The notes: generated from the sequence alone by a model not told the origin. A stretch of DNA of 64,000 bases from Desulfuromusa sp. (GCA_016744675.1 JADGDX010000013.1:1-64000), one strand, 5' to 3'; shown: positions 35,864 through 46,107, counted from the first letter of the stretch. Translations and numbers: made by a program.

Positions 35864-36904
35864 TTACCGCAGAATCTGACGAACCTTATTTAAGTATTCG
35901 ATTCCAATTTTCTTTTCCCAATTTCTGTAGACTGGCTCAGCCATCGTAACCATCTGTTGCTTATCGGCTTCATTCAAAGTATGAAAAATAACACCAGAGG
36001 ACTTAGCTAATTCAATTTGCTCTTCTTGCTGCACCCTTGTTGCGTCACGTGCCTTAGAACTCTCCTCAACAACCACTTTTGTCAAGATGTGTTGCAGATC
36101 CTTTGGTAACTTATTAAACCAACGATGATTAACCAAGTGGACGAATAAACCCTGAGCATAATTGACCTGAGTAAAATGCTTGGCAACAGTAAACTTTTTA
36201 GTCACATTACACACGATAGGAGTGTGATCAAGGCCTGAAATAACACCGGTCTGTAGAGCCTGAGGCACATCGGGCCACGGAAGAACTGTAAACTTCAATT
36301 CCCACGATTTATAGATATCGGTATTGACTGGAGCTTGAGCAATTCGAAAATTGATTTGTTTTGCGTCTTCAAGTGTCTCCACAGGTTTTTTAGTTGCCCA
36401 TCCATAGGTTCCATATCCAGTAATATCAAGAACCATTAAACGACTCTTTAACGCTGAGGTTCGATACTCATCCCACAATTCTGGTGTATTTCTGAAAGTC
36501 TCTAGCTTATCAAACGTATCGACGACAAAAGGTAAATTAACTAACCCAAGTTTATGCGACACATTTGCAGCGGCAACAGAAGAACACAACATCCCCTGAA
36601 CAGCACCCATTTTTAGTTTATTGATGACATCCTTCTCACCACCCAATTGAGACAAAGGACGAAAGTCAACATAAAGACGTCCGTTACTTTCTTCCCAAAC
36701 GCGATCGCGAATCTTATAACCAACCCCAATACCTGCAATACCAGGATGAGCGACATTTGAAACAAGGTAAGTATACTCTGCACCGGAAGGATCAAACTTC
36801 GGTTGCCACTCATCCAGAGCATGATTTGCAGCACTTCCTGTTGCGGGCAACAGTAATATTGCTACCAGGATTAAGAAAAAATATTTCAAAGGGGGAAAAG
36901 ACAT
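35864..36904 (-). CDS. TRAP transporter solute-binding protein (DctP family)
   Basis: This 346-residue periplasmic protein has a signal peptide (about residues 1-25, ending ATGSAANH). The fold is the DctP type: WEESNGRLYVDFRPLSQLGGEKDVI is the usual early signature. KQINFRIAQAP contains the arginine that typically binds the carboxylate of the ligand. GVISGLDHTPIV and the long C-terminal helix KARDATRVQQEEQIELAK complete it. AGGAG precedes the ATG. No DctQ or DctM membrane subunits are within the window, so this is an orphan binding protein. It is divergent from a LysR regulator, which probably controls it. A carboxylate ligand is likely but unidentified. Confidence 0.9.
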   Translation of the reverse strand: MSFPPLKYFFLILVAILLLPATGSAANHALDEWQPKFDPSGAEYTYLVSNVAHPGIAGIGVGYKIRDRVWEESNGRLYVDFRPLSQLGGEKDVINKLKMGAVQGMLCSSVAAANVSHKLGLVNLPFVVDTFDKLETFRNTPELWDEYRTSALKSRLMVLDITGYGTYGWATKKPVETLEDAKQINFRIAQAPVNTDIYKSWELKFTVLPWPDVPQALQTGVISGLDHTPIVCNVTKKFTVAKHFTQVNYAQGLFVHLVNHRWFNKLPKDLQHILTKVVVEESSKARDATRVQQEEQIELAKSSGVIFHTLNEADKQQMVTMAEPVYRNWEKKIGIEYLNKVRQILR

Positions 36905-37065
36905 TGTCGCTCCTATAACAAACCGATAAATTGATAAAAGTGATTGAACAAATAGCTACTTATTTTACATTAACCTTCAATTGAGCCTGTTTTTACAGTA
37001 GACTGTGCAAAATATCCAATTGATCTTTTAACTAATAGCGTTCGATAAAACAGAACGGAGAACAT

Positions 37066-37983
37066 GTGGAACTGTACCGCTTAAAAAGCTTTCTCGTGAT
37101 TTCTGACACAGGAAATCTTACTCGTGCAGCCAAGCGAATGCATATCAGCCAGTCCGCCCTCTCAAGTCAACTCAGACAACTAGAAGAGGAGATTGGTTTT
37201 CTTCTTTTTGAACGGACTTCGCGCGGCATGCAACTTAATCACAATGGCCGCGAGATGTTACCTTTGGCAAAAGCGTTGCTGGAAGCTGAAGAGAAATTAC
37301 TGAAGAAATCGAGACTCCTGCAGAAAAACATTGGTGAAGCGCTGCAAATTGGTCTGAATGCAGATCCCAGTTATTTGCAAGTCGGTGCAATCAATCGACG
37401 CCTACAGCTTCTCTATAGTGAGATCAACGTTATTTTCCTTGCGAGTCAATCAAGTCGAACATCATCCATGCTTCGCAAAGGTCAATTAGATTTGGCTTTT
37501 CTTTATGGAGATATCAATGATTCATCAATTTGTTCACAAAAACTTGCGGATGTCCGTTTCTGCGTTGTTATTCCTCATATGATGAAAATAGCAGGAAAAC
37601 AATTTGACTGGACCGACTTGGCGTCACTTCCATGGATATGGGTGGAACAAGGATCGCCACCCTATGACGGTATGTTGGATAAATTTGCGGCCATGCGGCT
37701 ACAACCTCACCTTCAAGTAAAAACTGTCGATGAGCATATTGTGAAAGAGCTTGTTTTAGAGGGACAAGGTGTTGCAATCATGCGAGAGGACGAAGCTCGC
37801 CCTCTCGTTGAAAAAGGACAGATGATGATTTGGGAAAAAGGATGGCAAACCATTCCCTTATGTCTCGCGTGGACAGCAGACTATAATGACAATCCCTATA
37901 TTATTAAAGCTCGGGAAATCATTTCGTATCTATGGCAGCCAACAACGGCAGAAGGGTCAGAAATCGGTAGTTTTGATTATTGA
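37066..37983 (+). CDS. LysR-family transcriptional regulator
   Basis: This 305-residue regulator starts at a GTG at 37066, with ACGGAG five bases upstream. The N-terminal winged helix-turn-helix is textbook: NLTRAAKRMHISQSALSSQL, then LEEEIGFLLFERTSRGMQLN. A linker helix follows, and the effector-binding domain spans about residues 90-290 (EALQIGLNADPSYLQVGAIN onwards). The 161-bp region shared with the divergent TRAP binding protein is the expected site of control. No unambiguous T-N11-A box stands out there. The ligand is unknown. Confidence 0.92.
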   Translation: MELYRLKSFLVISDTGNLTRAAKRMHISQSALSSQLRQLEEEIGFLLFERTSRGMQLNHNGREMLPLAKALLEAEEKLLKKSRLLQKNIGEALQIGLNADPSYLQVGAINRRLQLLYSEINVIFLASQSSRTSSMLRKGQLDLAFLYGDINDSSICSQKLADVRFCVVIPHMMKIAGKQFDWTDLASLPWIWVEQGSPPYDGMLDKFAAMRLQPHLQVKTVDEHIVKELVLEGQGVAIMREDEARPLVEKGQMMIWEKGWQTIPLCLAWTADYNDNPYIIKAREIISYLWQPTTAEGSEIGSFDY

Positions 37984-38032
37984 TAAAAAGATGAACATAA
38001 TGAGAATGAAATCAATTTATTACAAAGTGCGT

Positions 38033-39820
38033 TTAACCGTTTGATTCCAGCTTTTTAAGCAGACCCTGCAATCTCCCCTGAGCCTTTTTGAAGCGAATCT
38101 CCCTGCCAGCGGTTTCATCCGAGTGCGATTCACTCTTTTTAAGAGCAACCTCCATCGCACTTTGAATCGCTGAAATCGCCTTCTCCAGCTGCTCGGAAAG
38201 CTCAGCACCAAATTGACTAAAGTTTTCATCCAGCCCACGCCGCAACGCCCAATTAATCTGCTCGGTATTCTGATTGAGAAGTTTACGCCCTTCTTCTCGC
38301 AACCTCTTCACAGTCCTTTTATGACGAAATTTGCTCGTCAACAATTTTCGTGAAATCCGTTGACCAAAAGGATCCATGTCAGAAATAAACAGTTCATTGC
38401 TCCAGTCTGACAATTCGAACATCACATAGGAGCGTCCAATAGAAGGGGCGTGGTAAGGGATATCAAATAGCTCAGCAGCAATTTTTCTCACCTGTTCAAT
38501 CAATTGGTTACTGCGTTGTTGATGTAAGGTCAGCAACTCTGTTGCCGCGACCCTAACAGTTTCGGCAACATTACGCATCTCAGGAGCGAAAAAAGCAGGC
38601 AATTCTTCTGCCAACATTTCACGAACAGTTCGTTCCAACTCTTCGGTTTCTGGAATTGTTTGGATGAGATATTCTAACTGCCCCATAATTTTTTCTTTAG
38701 CAACAGTTCTAACTCGTTCGACTTCTTGATTTAAACTCTCTACCACCCGCTTCAGGTCTCCAGACAAAACATCCTTAGCAGATTGCTTTTCACGCTTTAC
38801 ATCAGGCAATGATTGACGAAATTGCCCTAACCGCTGCTTAAGTTCAGTCTCTGGTAACATCAGAGCACTCAGAGAAAGTTGCAGCTGCATGTCTATATTT
38901 TTAACTTGGTCACAAATGCGACGCTGCAGAGAATCATAAAGGATTTGTTGTTTTTCACGAGCCAGAAAGTCGATGAGACTCTGCTCAACCTGTTGCATAC
39001 CACTATTCTTCCAGCCCTCTTGATCGCCATCTAAGCGGGCCTGCAACCCATTTTTTGCTGAAACAGGAAAAACCTCTGGGGCTCCATCACATAGGGGTGA
39101 TAACTGTTCAGAAAGGAACCTCAATGAGGTGTTCTTTTCTTTCTCATCAAGAAAATCAACTTTATTCAGCAAAAAAAAAGTCCTTGGCAAACGCTGATGG
39201 ATTTCTTTGAGGTAATCAAGCTCTACTTCAGTGATCGGTGGGTCAGGAGAAACAAGAAAAAGGGCTGCATCACACTGAGGAAGAACTTGATATGCAACTT
39301 CAGTATTGTGCTTGTGCGTCGAACCGATACCGGGAGTATCGATCAGAATAACTCCTTGCTTAAGAAGAGGTGAAGGATGGGAAACATCCACTCGACTCAC
39401 CTGAAGTTGATTTTTCGGATTACCTGCTTCTGTCGCATATTCGCTTAAGAAAGCACCCAGCGATGAACCTGATGTTGCTGAATGATGAACAGGTTCTCGG
39501 TCATAATTGAAGGAGACCTCAACATCAACATTTTCGGCCGCACCAATAAACGTAGGGATTGCTGTCACTGGAAGGATATCAGTCGGCAACAATTGATCTC
39601 CAAGCAACGCATTAAGCAAAGTGCTTTTTCCACGTTTAAACTGCCCCAACACAGCTAAACGAAACTGACCCTCTACAAGACGTTCACGAAGAGAAAGCAG
39701 CTCACTTTGATCATCAGAATAATCATCACCCAGACCTTCAAGGCATTCTTGTGTCTGACTTAGAATTTCAACCAGATCAGTCTTATTTTCAAGCTCATCA
39801 AATTCCAACGGTTCGTACAT
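38033..39820 (-). CDS. Dynamin-like large GTPase
   Basis: This 595-residue protein starts at the ATG at 39820 (GAGGG six bases upstream; a TTG two codons earlier is also in frame). The GTPase domain occupies about residues 40-290: G1 is GQFKRGKSTLLNALLG, G3 is DTPGIGSTHKH, and G4 is LLNKVDF. The remaining C-terminal region is helical, with long coiled-coil stretches and no clear TM pair. This matches bacterial dynamin-family proteins that bind membranes, but only one copy is present here, whereas many bacteria have tandem pairs. It is a monocistronic unit, and its cellular role is not predictable. Confidence 0.87.
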   Translation of the reverse strand: MYEPLEFDELENKTDLVEILSQTQECLEGLGDDYSDDQSELLSLRERLVEGQFRLAVLGQFKRGKSTLLNALLGDQLLPTDILPVTAIPTFIGAAENVDVEVSFNYDREPVHHSATSGSSLGAFLSEYATEAGNPKNQLQVSRVDVSHPSPLLKQGVILIDTPGIGSTHKHNTEVAYQVLPQCDAALFLVSPDPPITEVELDYLKEIHQRLPRTFFLLNKVDFLDEKEKNTSLRFLSEQLSPLCDGAPEVFPVSAKNGLQARLDGDQEGWKNSGMQQVEQSLIDFLAREKQQILYDSLQRRICDQVKNIDMQLQLSLSALMLPETELKQRLGQFRQSLPDVKREKQSAKDVLSGDLKRVVESLNQEVERVRTVAKEKIMGQLEYLIQTIPETEELERTVREMLAEELPAFFAPEMRNVAETVRVAATELLTLHQQRSNQLIEQVRKIAAELFDIPYHAPSIGRSYVMFELSDWSNELFISDMDPFGQRISRKLLTSKFRHKRTVKRLREEGRKLLNQNTEQINWALRRGLDENFSQFGAELSEQLEKAISAIQSAMEVALKKSESHSDETAGREIRFKKAQGRLQGLLKKLESNG

Positions 39821-39924
39821 GAACAACCCTCAACAAAACAACGGATATAATCGTATTTTCTCGTAATATATTATAATAGTAGCATATTACTTCATTTCAA
39901 TTTTTACCTGTAAAAACCACCCAA

Positions 39925-40869
39925 CTAAGAAAACAAATCACTACTTAAATAACGTTCTCCTGAATCGGGTAAAATAACGACTATCTTTTTACCCGCAAAT
40001 TCAGGTTGTTCTGACAATCGAGCAGCAACAGCCGTTGCAGCGCCACAGGAAATCCCCGAAAGCAGACCTTCCTCACGAGTCAATCGCCGAGCAAACTCAT
40101 AAGCATCATTATTTGTCACCTTTTCGACACGGTCAACCATGTCAAGATCTAGAGTCTCTGGGATGAAACCTGCGCCAATACCTTGAATCTTGTGAGGACC
40201 TGGCTGTAACATCTCACCGGCTAAGTGTTGACTAATAACAGGACTATCTGCAGGCTCCACAGCAATTGAAAGAATCGGTTTGCCCTGAACCTTTTTTATG
40301 TAACGCGAAACACCACTAATTGTTCCGCCGGTTCCTACTCCGGCAATCAAAACATCAATCTTCCCTTCAGTATCTTCCCATATTTCGGGCCCTGTTGTTT
40401 CCACATGGATTTCTGGGTTTGCGGGATTCTTAAATTGATGCAACAACAAGTAACGATCGGGATCATCGGTCGCCATCTTTTCAGCTTCGGCAACAGCTCC
40501 AGCCATCCCTTTTGCTCCAGAGGTAAGAATCAATTTAGCACCAAAAGCCATAAGTATTTTACGGCGTTCAAGGCTCATTGTCTCAGGCATTGTCAAGGTC
40601 AGAGGGATTCCTTTAGCGGCCGCAACAAAGGCAAGAGCAATCCCAGTGTTACCACTGGTTGGCTCAACAATCTCCATGCCACTCTTCAAGTTCCCTTTCT
40701 GCTCTGCATCGCGGATCATTGACGCTCCAATGCGACACTTAACAGAATAGGCAGGGTTACGCCCCTCAACCTTTCCGTAAACTTCTGCACCGCCTGGTGC
40801 AATGACTCGGGTGAGTCGAACCAGAGGAGTGTGGCCAATGGAAAGGGAATTATCAGCAAAGATTCGCAT
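39925..40869 (-). CDS. cysK: Cysteine synthase A (O-acetylserine sulfhydrylase)
   Basis: This 314-residue PLP enzyme makes cysteine from O-acetylserine and sulfide. The PLP lysine is Lys44 in [12 protein letters not shown], almost identical to E. coli CysK. The substrate loop TSGNTG is at 71-76, and the phosphate-binding glycine loop GTGGTISG follows in the second half. AAGGAG precedes the ATG. A well-formed promoter with an overlapping palindrome lies about 90-120 bp upstream. No serine acetyltransferase is adjacent. Confidence 0.94.
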   Translation of the reverse strand: MRIFADNSLSIGHTPLVRLTRVIAPGGAEVYGKVEGRNPAYSVKCRIGASMIRDAEQKGNLKSGMEIVEPTSGNTGIALAFVAAAKGIPLTLTMPETMSLERRKILMAFGAKLILTSGAKGMAGAVAEAEKMATDDPDRYLLLHQFKNPANPEIHVETTGPEIWEDTEGKIDVLIAGVGTGGTISGVSRYIKKVQGKPILSIAVEPADSPVISQHLAGEMLQPGPHKIQGIGAGFIPETLDLDMVDRVEKVTNNDAYEFARRLTREEGLLSGISCGAATAVAARLSEQPEFAGKKIVVILPDSGERYLSSDLFS

Positions 40870-40960
40870 AGTTTTGAGCTCCTTCTTTTGTAATACTTAT
40901 ATCCACGACTAAATCGAGGTTAACGTTAAATTGACTATCACATAATCAACAGACTTTTAA

Positions 40961-40989
40961 AATATAAGCTAACACACTATAATAGTCAA
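40961..40989 (-). promoter_or_regulatory. cysK promoter with overlapping palindrome
   Basis: On the minus strand TTGACT (40989-40984) and TATATT (40966-40961) are 17 bases apart. The perfect palindrome ACTATAATAGT at 40976-40986 covers the -35 and upper spacer. Its size and AT-rich, ACT...AGT form resemble sites of Rrf2-type regulators such as IscR or CymR, which control cysteine and Fe-S genes elsewhere. That assignment is inference. Confidence 0.65.
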
Positions 40990-41105
40990 GAAAGAGCGGG
41001 CACTATTTTCACAGTTGCCATTGGATAATCAAAACAGTAATTATATGGTTCAAGACAAAAGAAAAAAGATTGAGATAAGGCATAAGAGAGAGGGTTCTAG
41101 CAGGC

Positions 41106-41789
41106 TTAAGAGTTGCGTAAGAACAGGATTAAAGCACCATCCCCTCCATATTGACGAGGAGCACGTCCCCATTCAACAACAAAGTTTTTTCCTGCACCGG
41201 CTAAAAACTGCTCTGTTTCATCGCGCAATACAGACGTTCCATCTTCAGAATGAAGACCTTTTCCGGTAATCACCAATAATGTCTTCCAACCCTGATACTG
41301 AGCATCTTTTATGAAAAAACGTAACTTTTCTATGACTTCAGCACGCAAACATCCATGGAGATCCAGTGACGCATCAGGGGTCAGTTGCCCTTTTTTTAAT
41401 TGTTTCATCCTACGCGGAACTGCCTTGACTTCTGTATCACACTCTTCACTCAAAGAATCTTCAAAGCGAACTGAAAAACCGTTAATAGCTGCGATAAAAA
41501 GATCTTCATCTTTTTGATTTTTATCTTCAATTTTTGAGTTACCCACAGCTGATTGCTCAGTCACAGGCTCCTCATCAGAACAACCCTCCGCTTTCAACCT
41601 TTCCACACCAAGTTTCTCCATTTCATCAACAAAGGTTCCAACGGATCGACTATGGGAAGGCTTTAGGATAGGAGGGTCAAGAGCTTTATAACTTGAATCA
41701 GAAACAGAAAACCCCTTCAAATTACTGAAAGGGTCACCCGTAAATTCTTGCTCTATCGATTTGCAAGTTTTTTTCTTCTTCTTAACCAT
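41106..41789 (-). CDS. Smr-domain protein
   Basis: This 227-residue protein has a basic start, a low-complexity N-terminal half of about 125 residues and a C-terminal Smr domain (about 140-225). The domain marks are SLDLHGCLRAEVIEKL, the VITGKGLHSEDG loop and GGDGALILFL. Smr domains in MutS2 and stand-alone proteins bind nucleic acid and can cleave DNA or RNA; some act on collided ribosomes. AAGGG precedes the ATG. It follows the TPR-like membrane protein by 9 bp, so the two are probably co-transcribed. Confidence 0.88.
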   Translation of the reverse strand: MVKKKKKTCKSIEQEFTGDPFSNLKGFSVSDSSYKALDPPILKPSHSRSVGTFVDEMEKLGVERLKAEGCSDEEPVTEQSAVGNSKIEDKNQKDEDLFIAAINGFSVRFEDSLSEECDTEVKAVPRRMKQLKKGQLTPDASLDLHGCLRAEVIEKLRFFIKDAQYQGWKTLLVITGKGLHSEDGTSVLRDETEQFLAGAGKNFVVEWGRAPRQYGGDGALILFLRNS

Positions 41790-41798
41790 ATTTTACCC

Positions 41799-42527
41799 TT
41801 AACGTAAAACCTGCTTACGTCGACCAGTCATTGCCTTTGTTTGTTTTTTAATAATAGCACCTTGTTTTTCCAAATGAAACTGATACCACATATCCCCAAA
41901 ACTCTTCATTTTCATTTTTTTGCCTGCCTCTAACAAATTAACATTTTCTTGCAAGCGTTCATCATTCGTTTTTGATATCCCTTTTTTAAGCACTTCTAAA
42001 GCCTTATTTCTTTCTCCAATCCGATCCATACAAAAAGCATAGACGGCGTAAACCATTGGCTCTTTGCGATTACCGGCAACAGCCTTACCAAATGTTTCAA
42101 CCATCTTGCTGGTTTTATTTTTTTTCATATACGAAATAGCCAGCATTGATGTGCTCACCCAATTACGAACAAAACCTTTTTCTAGGTATGGAACGGCTTC
42201 TTTAAAATCACGTTTCAGGTAATAAATTGTTCCAATTTGTGAATGAATTTGCTGTTTAACATAGATCTGCCATGCGCCATACTTCAACCCATCAAGGAGT
42301 TCTTTAACGGCCTTATCACTACGGTTGGCCATCATGTCCCGCTGCGCAACTTCCATCAACGCGCCGACCTTTTTCATTGTAATCCGCGTTAGCAACATAA
42401 AAATTGCAGCAAAAACAACAGCAGAAACTGCCATTGTTATCCACATATTAGGGGTAACAAACCTCATCATCAACGCAGATGATAAAGCTGAGCAAGCAAA
42501 TGATATTAATATGTTGAGCATTGACAT
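41799..42527 (-). CDS. Membrane protein with TPR-like cytoplasmic domain
   Basis: This 242-residue protein has two closely spaced TM helices (about residues 4-22 and 27-47) and then a soluble region. The soluble region reads like two or three tetratricopeptide units, for example IGTIYYLKRDFKEAVPYLEK (about 100-120) and a later YAVYAFCMDRIGERNKALEV. The C-terminus is strongly basic (KKQTKAMTGRRKQVLR). I do not recognise a specific family. It is immediately followed by the Smr-domain gene. Confidence 0.68.
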   Translation of the reverse strand: MSMLNILISFACSALSSALMMRFVTPNMWITMAVSAVVFAAIFMLLTRITMKKVGALMEVAQRDMMANRSDKAVKELLDGLKYGAWQIYVKQQIHSQIGTIYYLKRDFKEAVPYLEKGFVRNWVSTSMLAISYMKKNKTSKMVETFGKAVAGNRKEPMVYAVYAFCMDRIGERNKALEVLKKGISKTNDERLQENVNLLEAGKKMKMKSFGDMWYQFHLEKQGAIIKKQTKAMTGRRKQVLR

Positions 42528-42726
42528 AATCCTTTTGTCGACAAAGGGTAAAAGACTCTAACCGAGAAGAACAATCCGGCGCTGAACATTAGCAATCCAC
42601 GCAAGAAAAGTCAAAACAATCAGAGAGCAATAAACTCGCCCCCTCCTGCAAGATAACAAGCTTTAAATTTATAGATTAAAATACTAAATGCGCAAGAAAC
42701 TGCAGCAAAATCAATCTACACTTCTG

Positions 42727-44343
42727 CTACCCTTGCCGACTGGCTGCAACCATTAAGGTAAGTTTTTGCCCAGGATGGAGAATATGTTTATGAGGAAGTG
42801 AATTCCAAAGACGGATTTGTTCAGCAGCGACATCAAATTGGCGGCCAATATCCCAAAGAGTATCACCAGGAACGACTTTATAGACGAGCTTCCGTGCCGG
42901 CCCTTTCTTAGGTTTTGCCTTAGCGATACGACGAACTCCTGGCTTTGAAACAGCAAGGACCTGACCCGGACGAAGTAAGTTGCTCCACCCAAGCTTATTC
43001 CAAACCCTAAGTTCTTTCTGAGTCACATTGTTACGCCGTGCAATAGACCAGAGGCTATCACCACTTCGAACCGTATAAGTCCTGCGTCGGCTTCGCACAT
43101 AGCTATCCTCAAGAGAATTAACCGGAAGAGCCGTATAACCTTTTTTCAAAGGGAGAATTAAATTGTGACCAATTTGCAAAGCACGGGGATTATTGATCTT
43201 GTTAAGAGCAACAATATCGTCTACGCGAATCCGGTACGTTTTTGCTAGCACCTGTAAAGTATCGCCGGACTTAATCTGATGACGATGGTAACTTGCTCGC
43301 TTGTGTTTTGGCAGCTGCGCATAGAGGTGATTAACCTGCTGCGCCCTACCATAAGGAACTCGAAGTTGATAATTGGTTATCCCCGGAGGAGTACACCAAC
43401 GCTTTAATTCGGGATTGAGTTCTTTGAGTTCCCGATAGCTGATGTCGCAAAACTGTGCAATAATTTCGAGGTCTGTACTAGTGTCGAGGGTGACCGTCTC
43501 ATAATGGAGAGGTTGCTCTAAATTGAGCTCGTTAAAGCCATAAGCATCCAAGTCCTTAATGATCGTCAAGGCAGCTAACAATTTAGGCACATAGTTCTTG
43601 GTTTCTTCTTGCAAAACCCGGCCCTCACTCAATACCCAGAAATCACGGCTACCACTTTTCCTGATCGCTTTGCGCACCTTTCCCCCACCAGCATTGTACG
43701 CAGCTACTGCGAGATACCAGTCCCCATCAAAGCGCTTATGTAAATACTTTAAATGCCTTGCAGCGGCGACGGTCGAACGTTCGAGATCAAGACGACCATC
43801 CTGCCACCAGTCGTTATCTAAGCCATACAGGCGACCAGTACTTTCAATAAACTGCCAAGGACCAGCGGCATGAGCCCAACTATAAGCACGGACATTAAAG
43901 CCTGACTCAATCATAGCGAGATAAGCCAGATCGAGAGGAACCCCTTCGTCAGCAAAGATCATTTGGATTTTTGGGACATAACGCCCTGCCCTTTCGAGCC
44001 AACGACCAAACGTTCTCTTACTAGACCCTGTGTAGCGTTTTATAAGTTTATCAACACGCGCATGCTCACCTAACGGAAAGTCATCTGAATAAGGGAGCGA
44101 TGGCTCTGTCAACAAAAAATCGTTAATCGATTCAGGGAGGGAAGGTTCATAAGACAATTCATATTTATTTGCATTGGATTGATTATCATCAACAATGGGA
44201 CGTGAAAGGTTGGGAGTGTTTTTGCCCTCATCAGACTCAATAACTTCTGGCACACGATTTACAGGCGTCAACCCCATCATCTGCAAGGAAGAATTGCAGC
44301 CACAAAGAAGTGCCAACAATATCCAAGGAAAATATCTAAACAT
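42727..44343 (-). CDS. mltD: Membrane-bound lytic transglycosylase MltD-like, three LysM domains
   Basis: This 538-residue peptidoglycan enzyme starts at the ATG at 44343, with GGAG seven bases upstream. The first 20 residues are a lipoprotein signal with LLCGC as lipobox. The SLT catalytic domain (about residues 105-255) has the catalytic glutamate in AMIESGFNVRAYSWAHAAGP and the GPWQFIESTGRLYGL motif. The C-terminal half holds three LysM peptidoglycan-binding repeats, starting near HQIKSGDTLQVLA, YTVRSGDSLWSIA and YKVVPGDTLWDIG. It cleaves glycan strands with formation of 1,6-anhydromuropeptides. It may follow hflX in the same transcript; the gap is 85 bp. Confidence 0.94.
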   Translation of the reverse strand: MFRYFPWILLALLCGCNSSLQMMGLTPVNRVPEVIESDEGKNTPNLSRPIVDDNQSNANKYELSYEPSLPESINDFLLTEPSLPYSDDFPLGEHARVDKLIKRYTGSSKRTFGRWLERAGRYVPKIQMIFADEGVPLDLAYLAMIESGFNVRAYSWAHAAGPWQFIESTGRLYGLDNDWWQDGRLDLERSTVAAARHLKYLHKRFDGDWYLAVAAYNAGGGKVRKAIRKSGSRDFWVLSEGRVLQEETKNYVPKLLAALTIIKDLDAYGFNELNLEQPLHYETVTLDTSTDLEIIAQFCDISYRELKELNPELKRWCTPPGITNYQLRVPYGRAQQVNHLYAQLPKHKRASYHRHQIKSGDTLQVLAKTYRIRVDDIVALNKINNPRALQIGHNLILPLKKGYTALPVNSLEDSYVRSRRRTYTVRSGDSLWSIARRNNVTQKELRVWNKLGWSNLLRPGQVLAVSKPGVRRIAKAKPKKGPARKLVYKVVPGDTLWDIGRQFDVAAEQIRLWNSLPHKHILHPGQKLTLMVAASRQG

Positions 44344-44428
44344 GACAAACTCCAAAACAAAACATAATATTAGCGACAGCCAATCATAGATTATCGAAAA
44401 CTAATATTTAAGTCAAGATCAACATCAT

Positions 44429-46066
44429 TTACAGCGGAACAACACCTTCTTCTGGCCAGAAACGACGCTGCATTTCATCCAACAAAGAGCCAAAACTACC
44501 ACGCTTTAAAGCCGAGACCGGAACAGCATCGTAACGACGACATATGTGCGGCAAATCCTCTTCCGGAACTTGATCAATCTTATTAAAAACCAGCAAGCGT
44601 TGCTGTGTTCCAAGATCAAGATCATTTAAAATTTTATCGACCGCCTTGATTTGTTCCTCATAGCGAGGGTTTGACAAATCCACAAGATGGAGGAGTAAGT
44701 CAGCATCTTCTAACTCTTCCAAGGTCGCCTTAAAAGCACCAATTAAACTCGCAGGAAGATCACGAATGAAACCAACGGTATCGGTAATAATAATCTCTCG
44801 ATCAAGAGGAAAACGTAATCGTCGTGTCGACGTGTCAAGGGTTGCAAACAGAAGGTCTTCGGTCAACACATCACTCTGAGTCAACGCGTTTAATAACGTT
44901 GATTTTCCAGCATTTGTGTAACCAACAATAGAAACGATCGGGAGTCCCGCTCGAATTCGCTTCTGTCGACGCTGAACTCGTCCACGACCGAGAGAATCCA
45001 ACTGCTTCTCTAAGCGGCGAATCTTATCACGGATTCGCCTCCGGTCAGTTTCAAGCTTTGTTTCTCCCGGGCCACGCCCACCGATACCTCCCATTAAGCG
45101 GGACATTGCCGTCCCTTTTCCCGATAAGCGGGGGAGAATATATTTTAGCTGTGCAAGTTCGACTTGAACCTTTCCATCTCGAGATTGAGCCCGCTTTGCA
45201 AAGATATCGAGAATCAGTTGACTCCGATCAATAACTTTCATTTCTGTTGTTTCAGAAATTGAACGGACTTGATTTGGAGTTAAATCCTGATCAAACACCA
45301 ACAATGTTGCTCTTTGTTGCAATGCACGAATAATAATTTCGCGTAGTTTCCCTTCACCAACAAGAAACCTCGGATTAAGTTTTCGAGGCCTTTGGATCAC
45401 CTGATCAATCACAACAAGATTTGCTGTTCTGGCAAGCTCATCAAGTTCTGTCATTGAATCCTCGACCCTTTGGCGACTGCCCTGCCCAACAGAAATCAAC
45501 AAGGCTCTCTCACGACCATCTGCAAGATCAATCGTTTCAGCTGCAACACGTTCCATTTCCTGATCAAGGGAATGAATAAATGCAGAAAAATCGAGAGAAA
45601 AACGATAGAAATCATCGAAATCAATATGTTCAATTTGTGATTTTTGTTTTGTTGGCAATAGATGTGCGTAAGAAAAATGGGTCGGCAACCCACCCTCACC
45701 CACACCAATAACAGCCATTACGTCCAAGCGTAACAGCTCAAGGTCGGTCAAGTCATCCCGGCTTAAAGGTTCCTTCTTAAGGTGGGTATGCACACAGCGC
45801 AAACCACGCAAGCCACTCCGACCTAAGCTGTACCTGGTGAGATCAGGAATCATAATTTCACGATCATCACCAACGATAACGTGCTGTATTGTCCCGGAAC
45901 GATCGATGACTAAACCAAGCTGCCGCTTTAACTCATGGGACAACTCGGTTAAATAACGCGCCAACTCATCGGTTATCAGGGCATCAGCGGGTATTTTTCG
46001 CCGGTAAATTCGCTCCAGCGCTTTAACCTGACTCGCCTTAAGGCCACTGATTTTTCCTTCGATCAT
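44429..46066 (-). CDS. hflX: Ribosome-associated GTPase HflX
   Basis: This 545-residue GTPase splits or rescues ribosomes under stress. The N-terminal domain (to about 350) ends in the family-specific MGGIGGRGPGETKLETDRRR segment and a coiled coil. The G domain has G1 GYTNAGKSTLLNAL, G3 DTVGFIRDLP and G4 NKID. At 545 residues it is longer than E. coli HflX (426) because of an N-terminal extension of about 120 residues, which is usual in Deltaproteobacteria and Firmicutes relatives. I use the ATG at 46066; an in-frame GTG at 46084 has a weaker upstream context. Confidence 0.93.
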   Translation of the reverse strand: MIEGKISGLKASQVKALERIYRRKIPADALITDELARYLTELSHELKRQLGLVIDRSGTIQHVIVGDDREIMIPDLTRYSLGRSGLRGLRCVHTHLKKEPLSRDDLTDLELLRLDVMAVIGVGEGGLPTHFSYAHLLPTKQKSQIEHIDFDDFYRFSLDFSAFIHSLDQEMERVAAETIDLADGRERALLISVGQGSRQRVEDSMTELDELARTANLVVIDQVIQRPRKLNPRFLVGEGKLREIIIRALQQRATLLVFDQDLTPNQVRSISETTEMKVIDRSQLILDIFAKRAQSRDGKVQVELAQLKYILPRLSGKGTAMSRLMGGIGGRGPGETKLETDRRRIRDKIRRLEKQLDSLGRGRVQRRQKRIRAGLPIVSIVGYTNAGKSTLLNALTQSDVLTEDLLFATLDTSTRRLRFPLDREIIITDTVGFIRDLPASLIGAFKATLEELEDADLLLHLVDLSNPRYEEQIKAVDKILNDLDLGTQQRLLVFNKIDQVPEEDLPHICRRYDAVPVSALKRGSFGSLLDEMQRRFWPEEGVVPL

Positions 46067-46107
46067 CACAAAACCCCAAATCACTCAAAAAAAAGGATAT
46101 GACAAAA

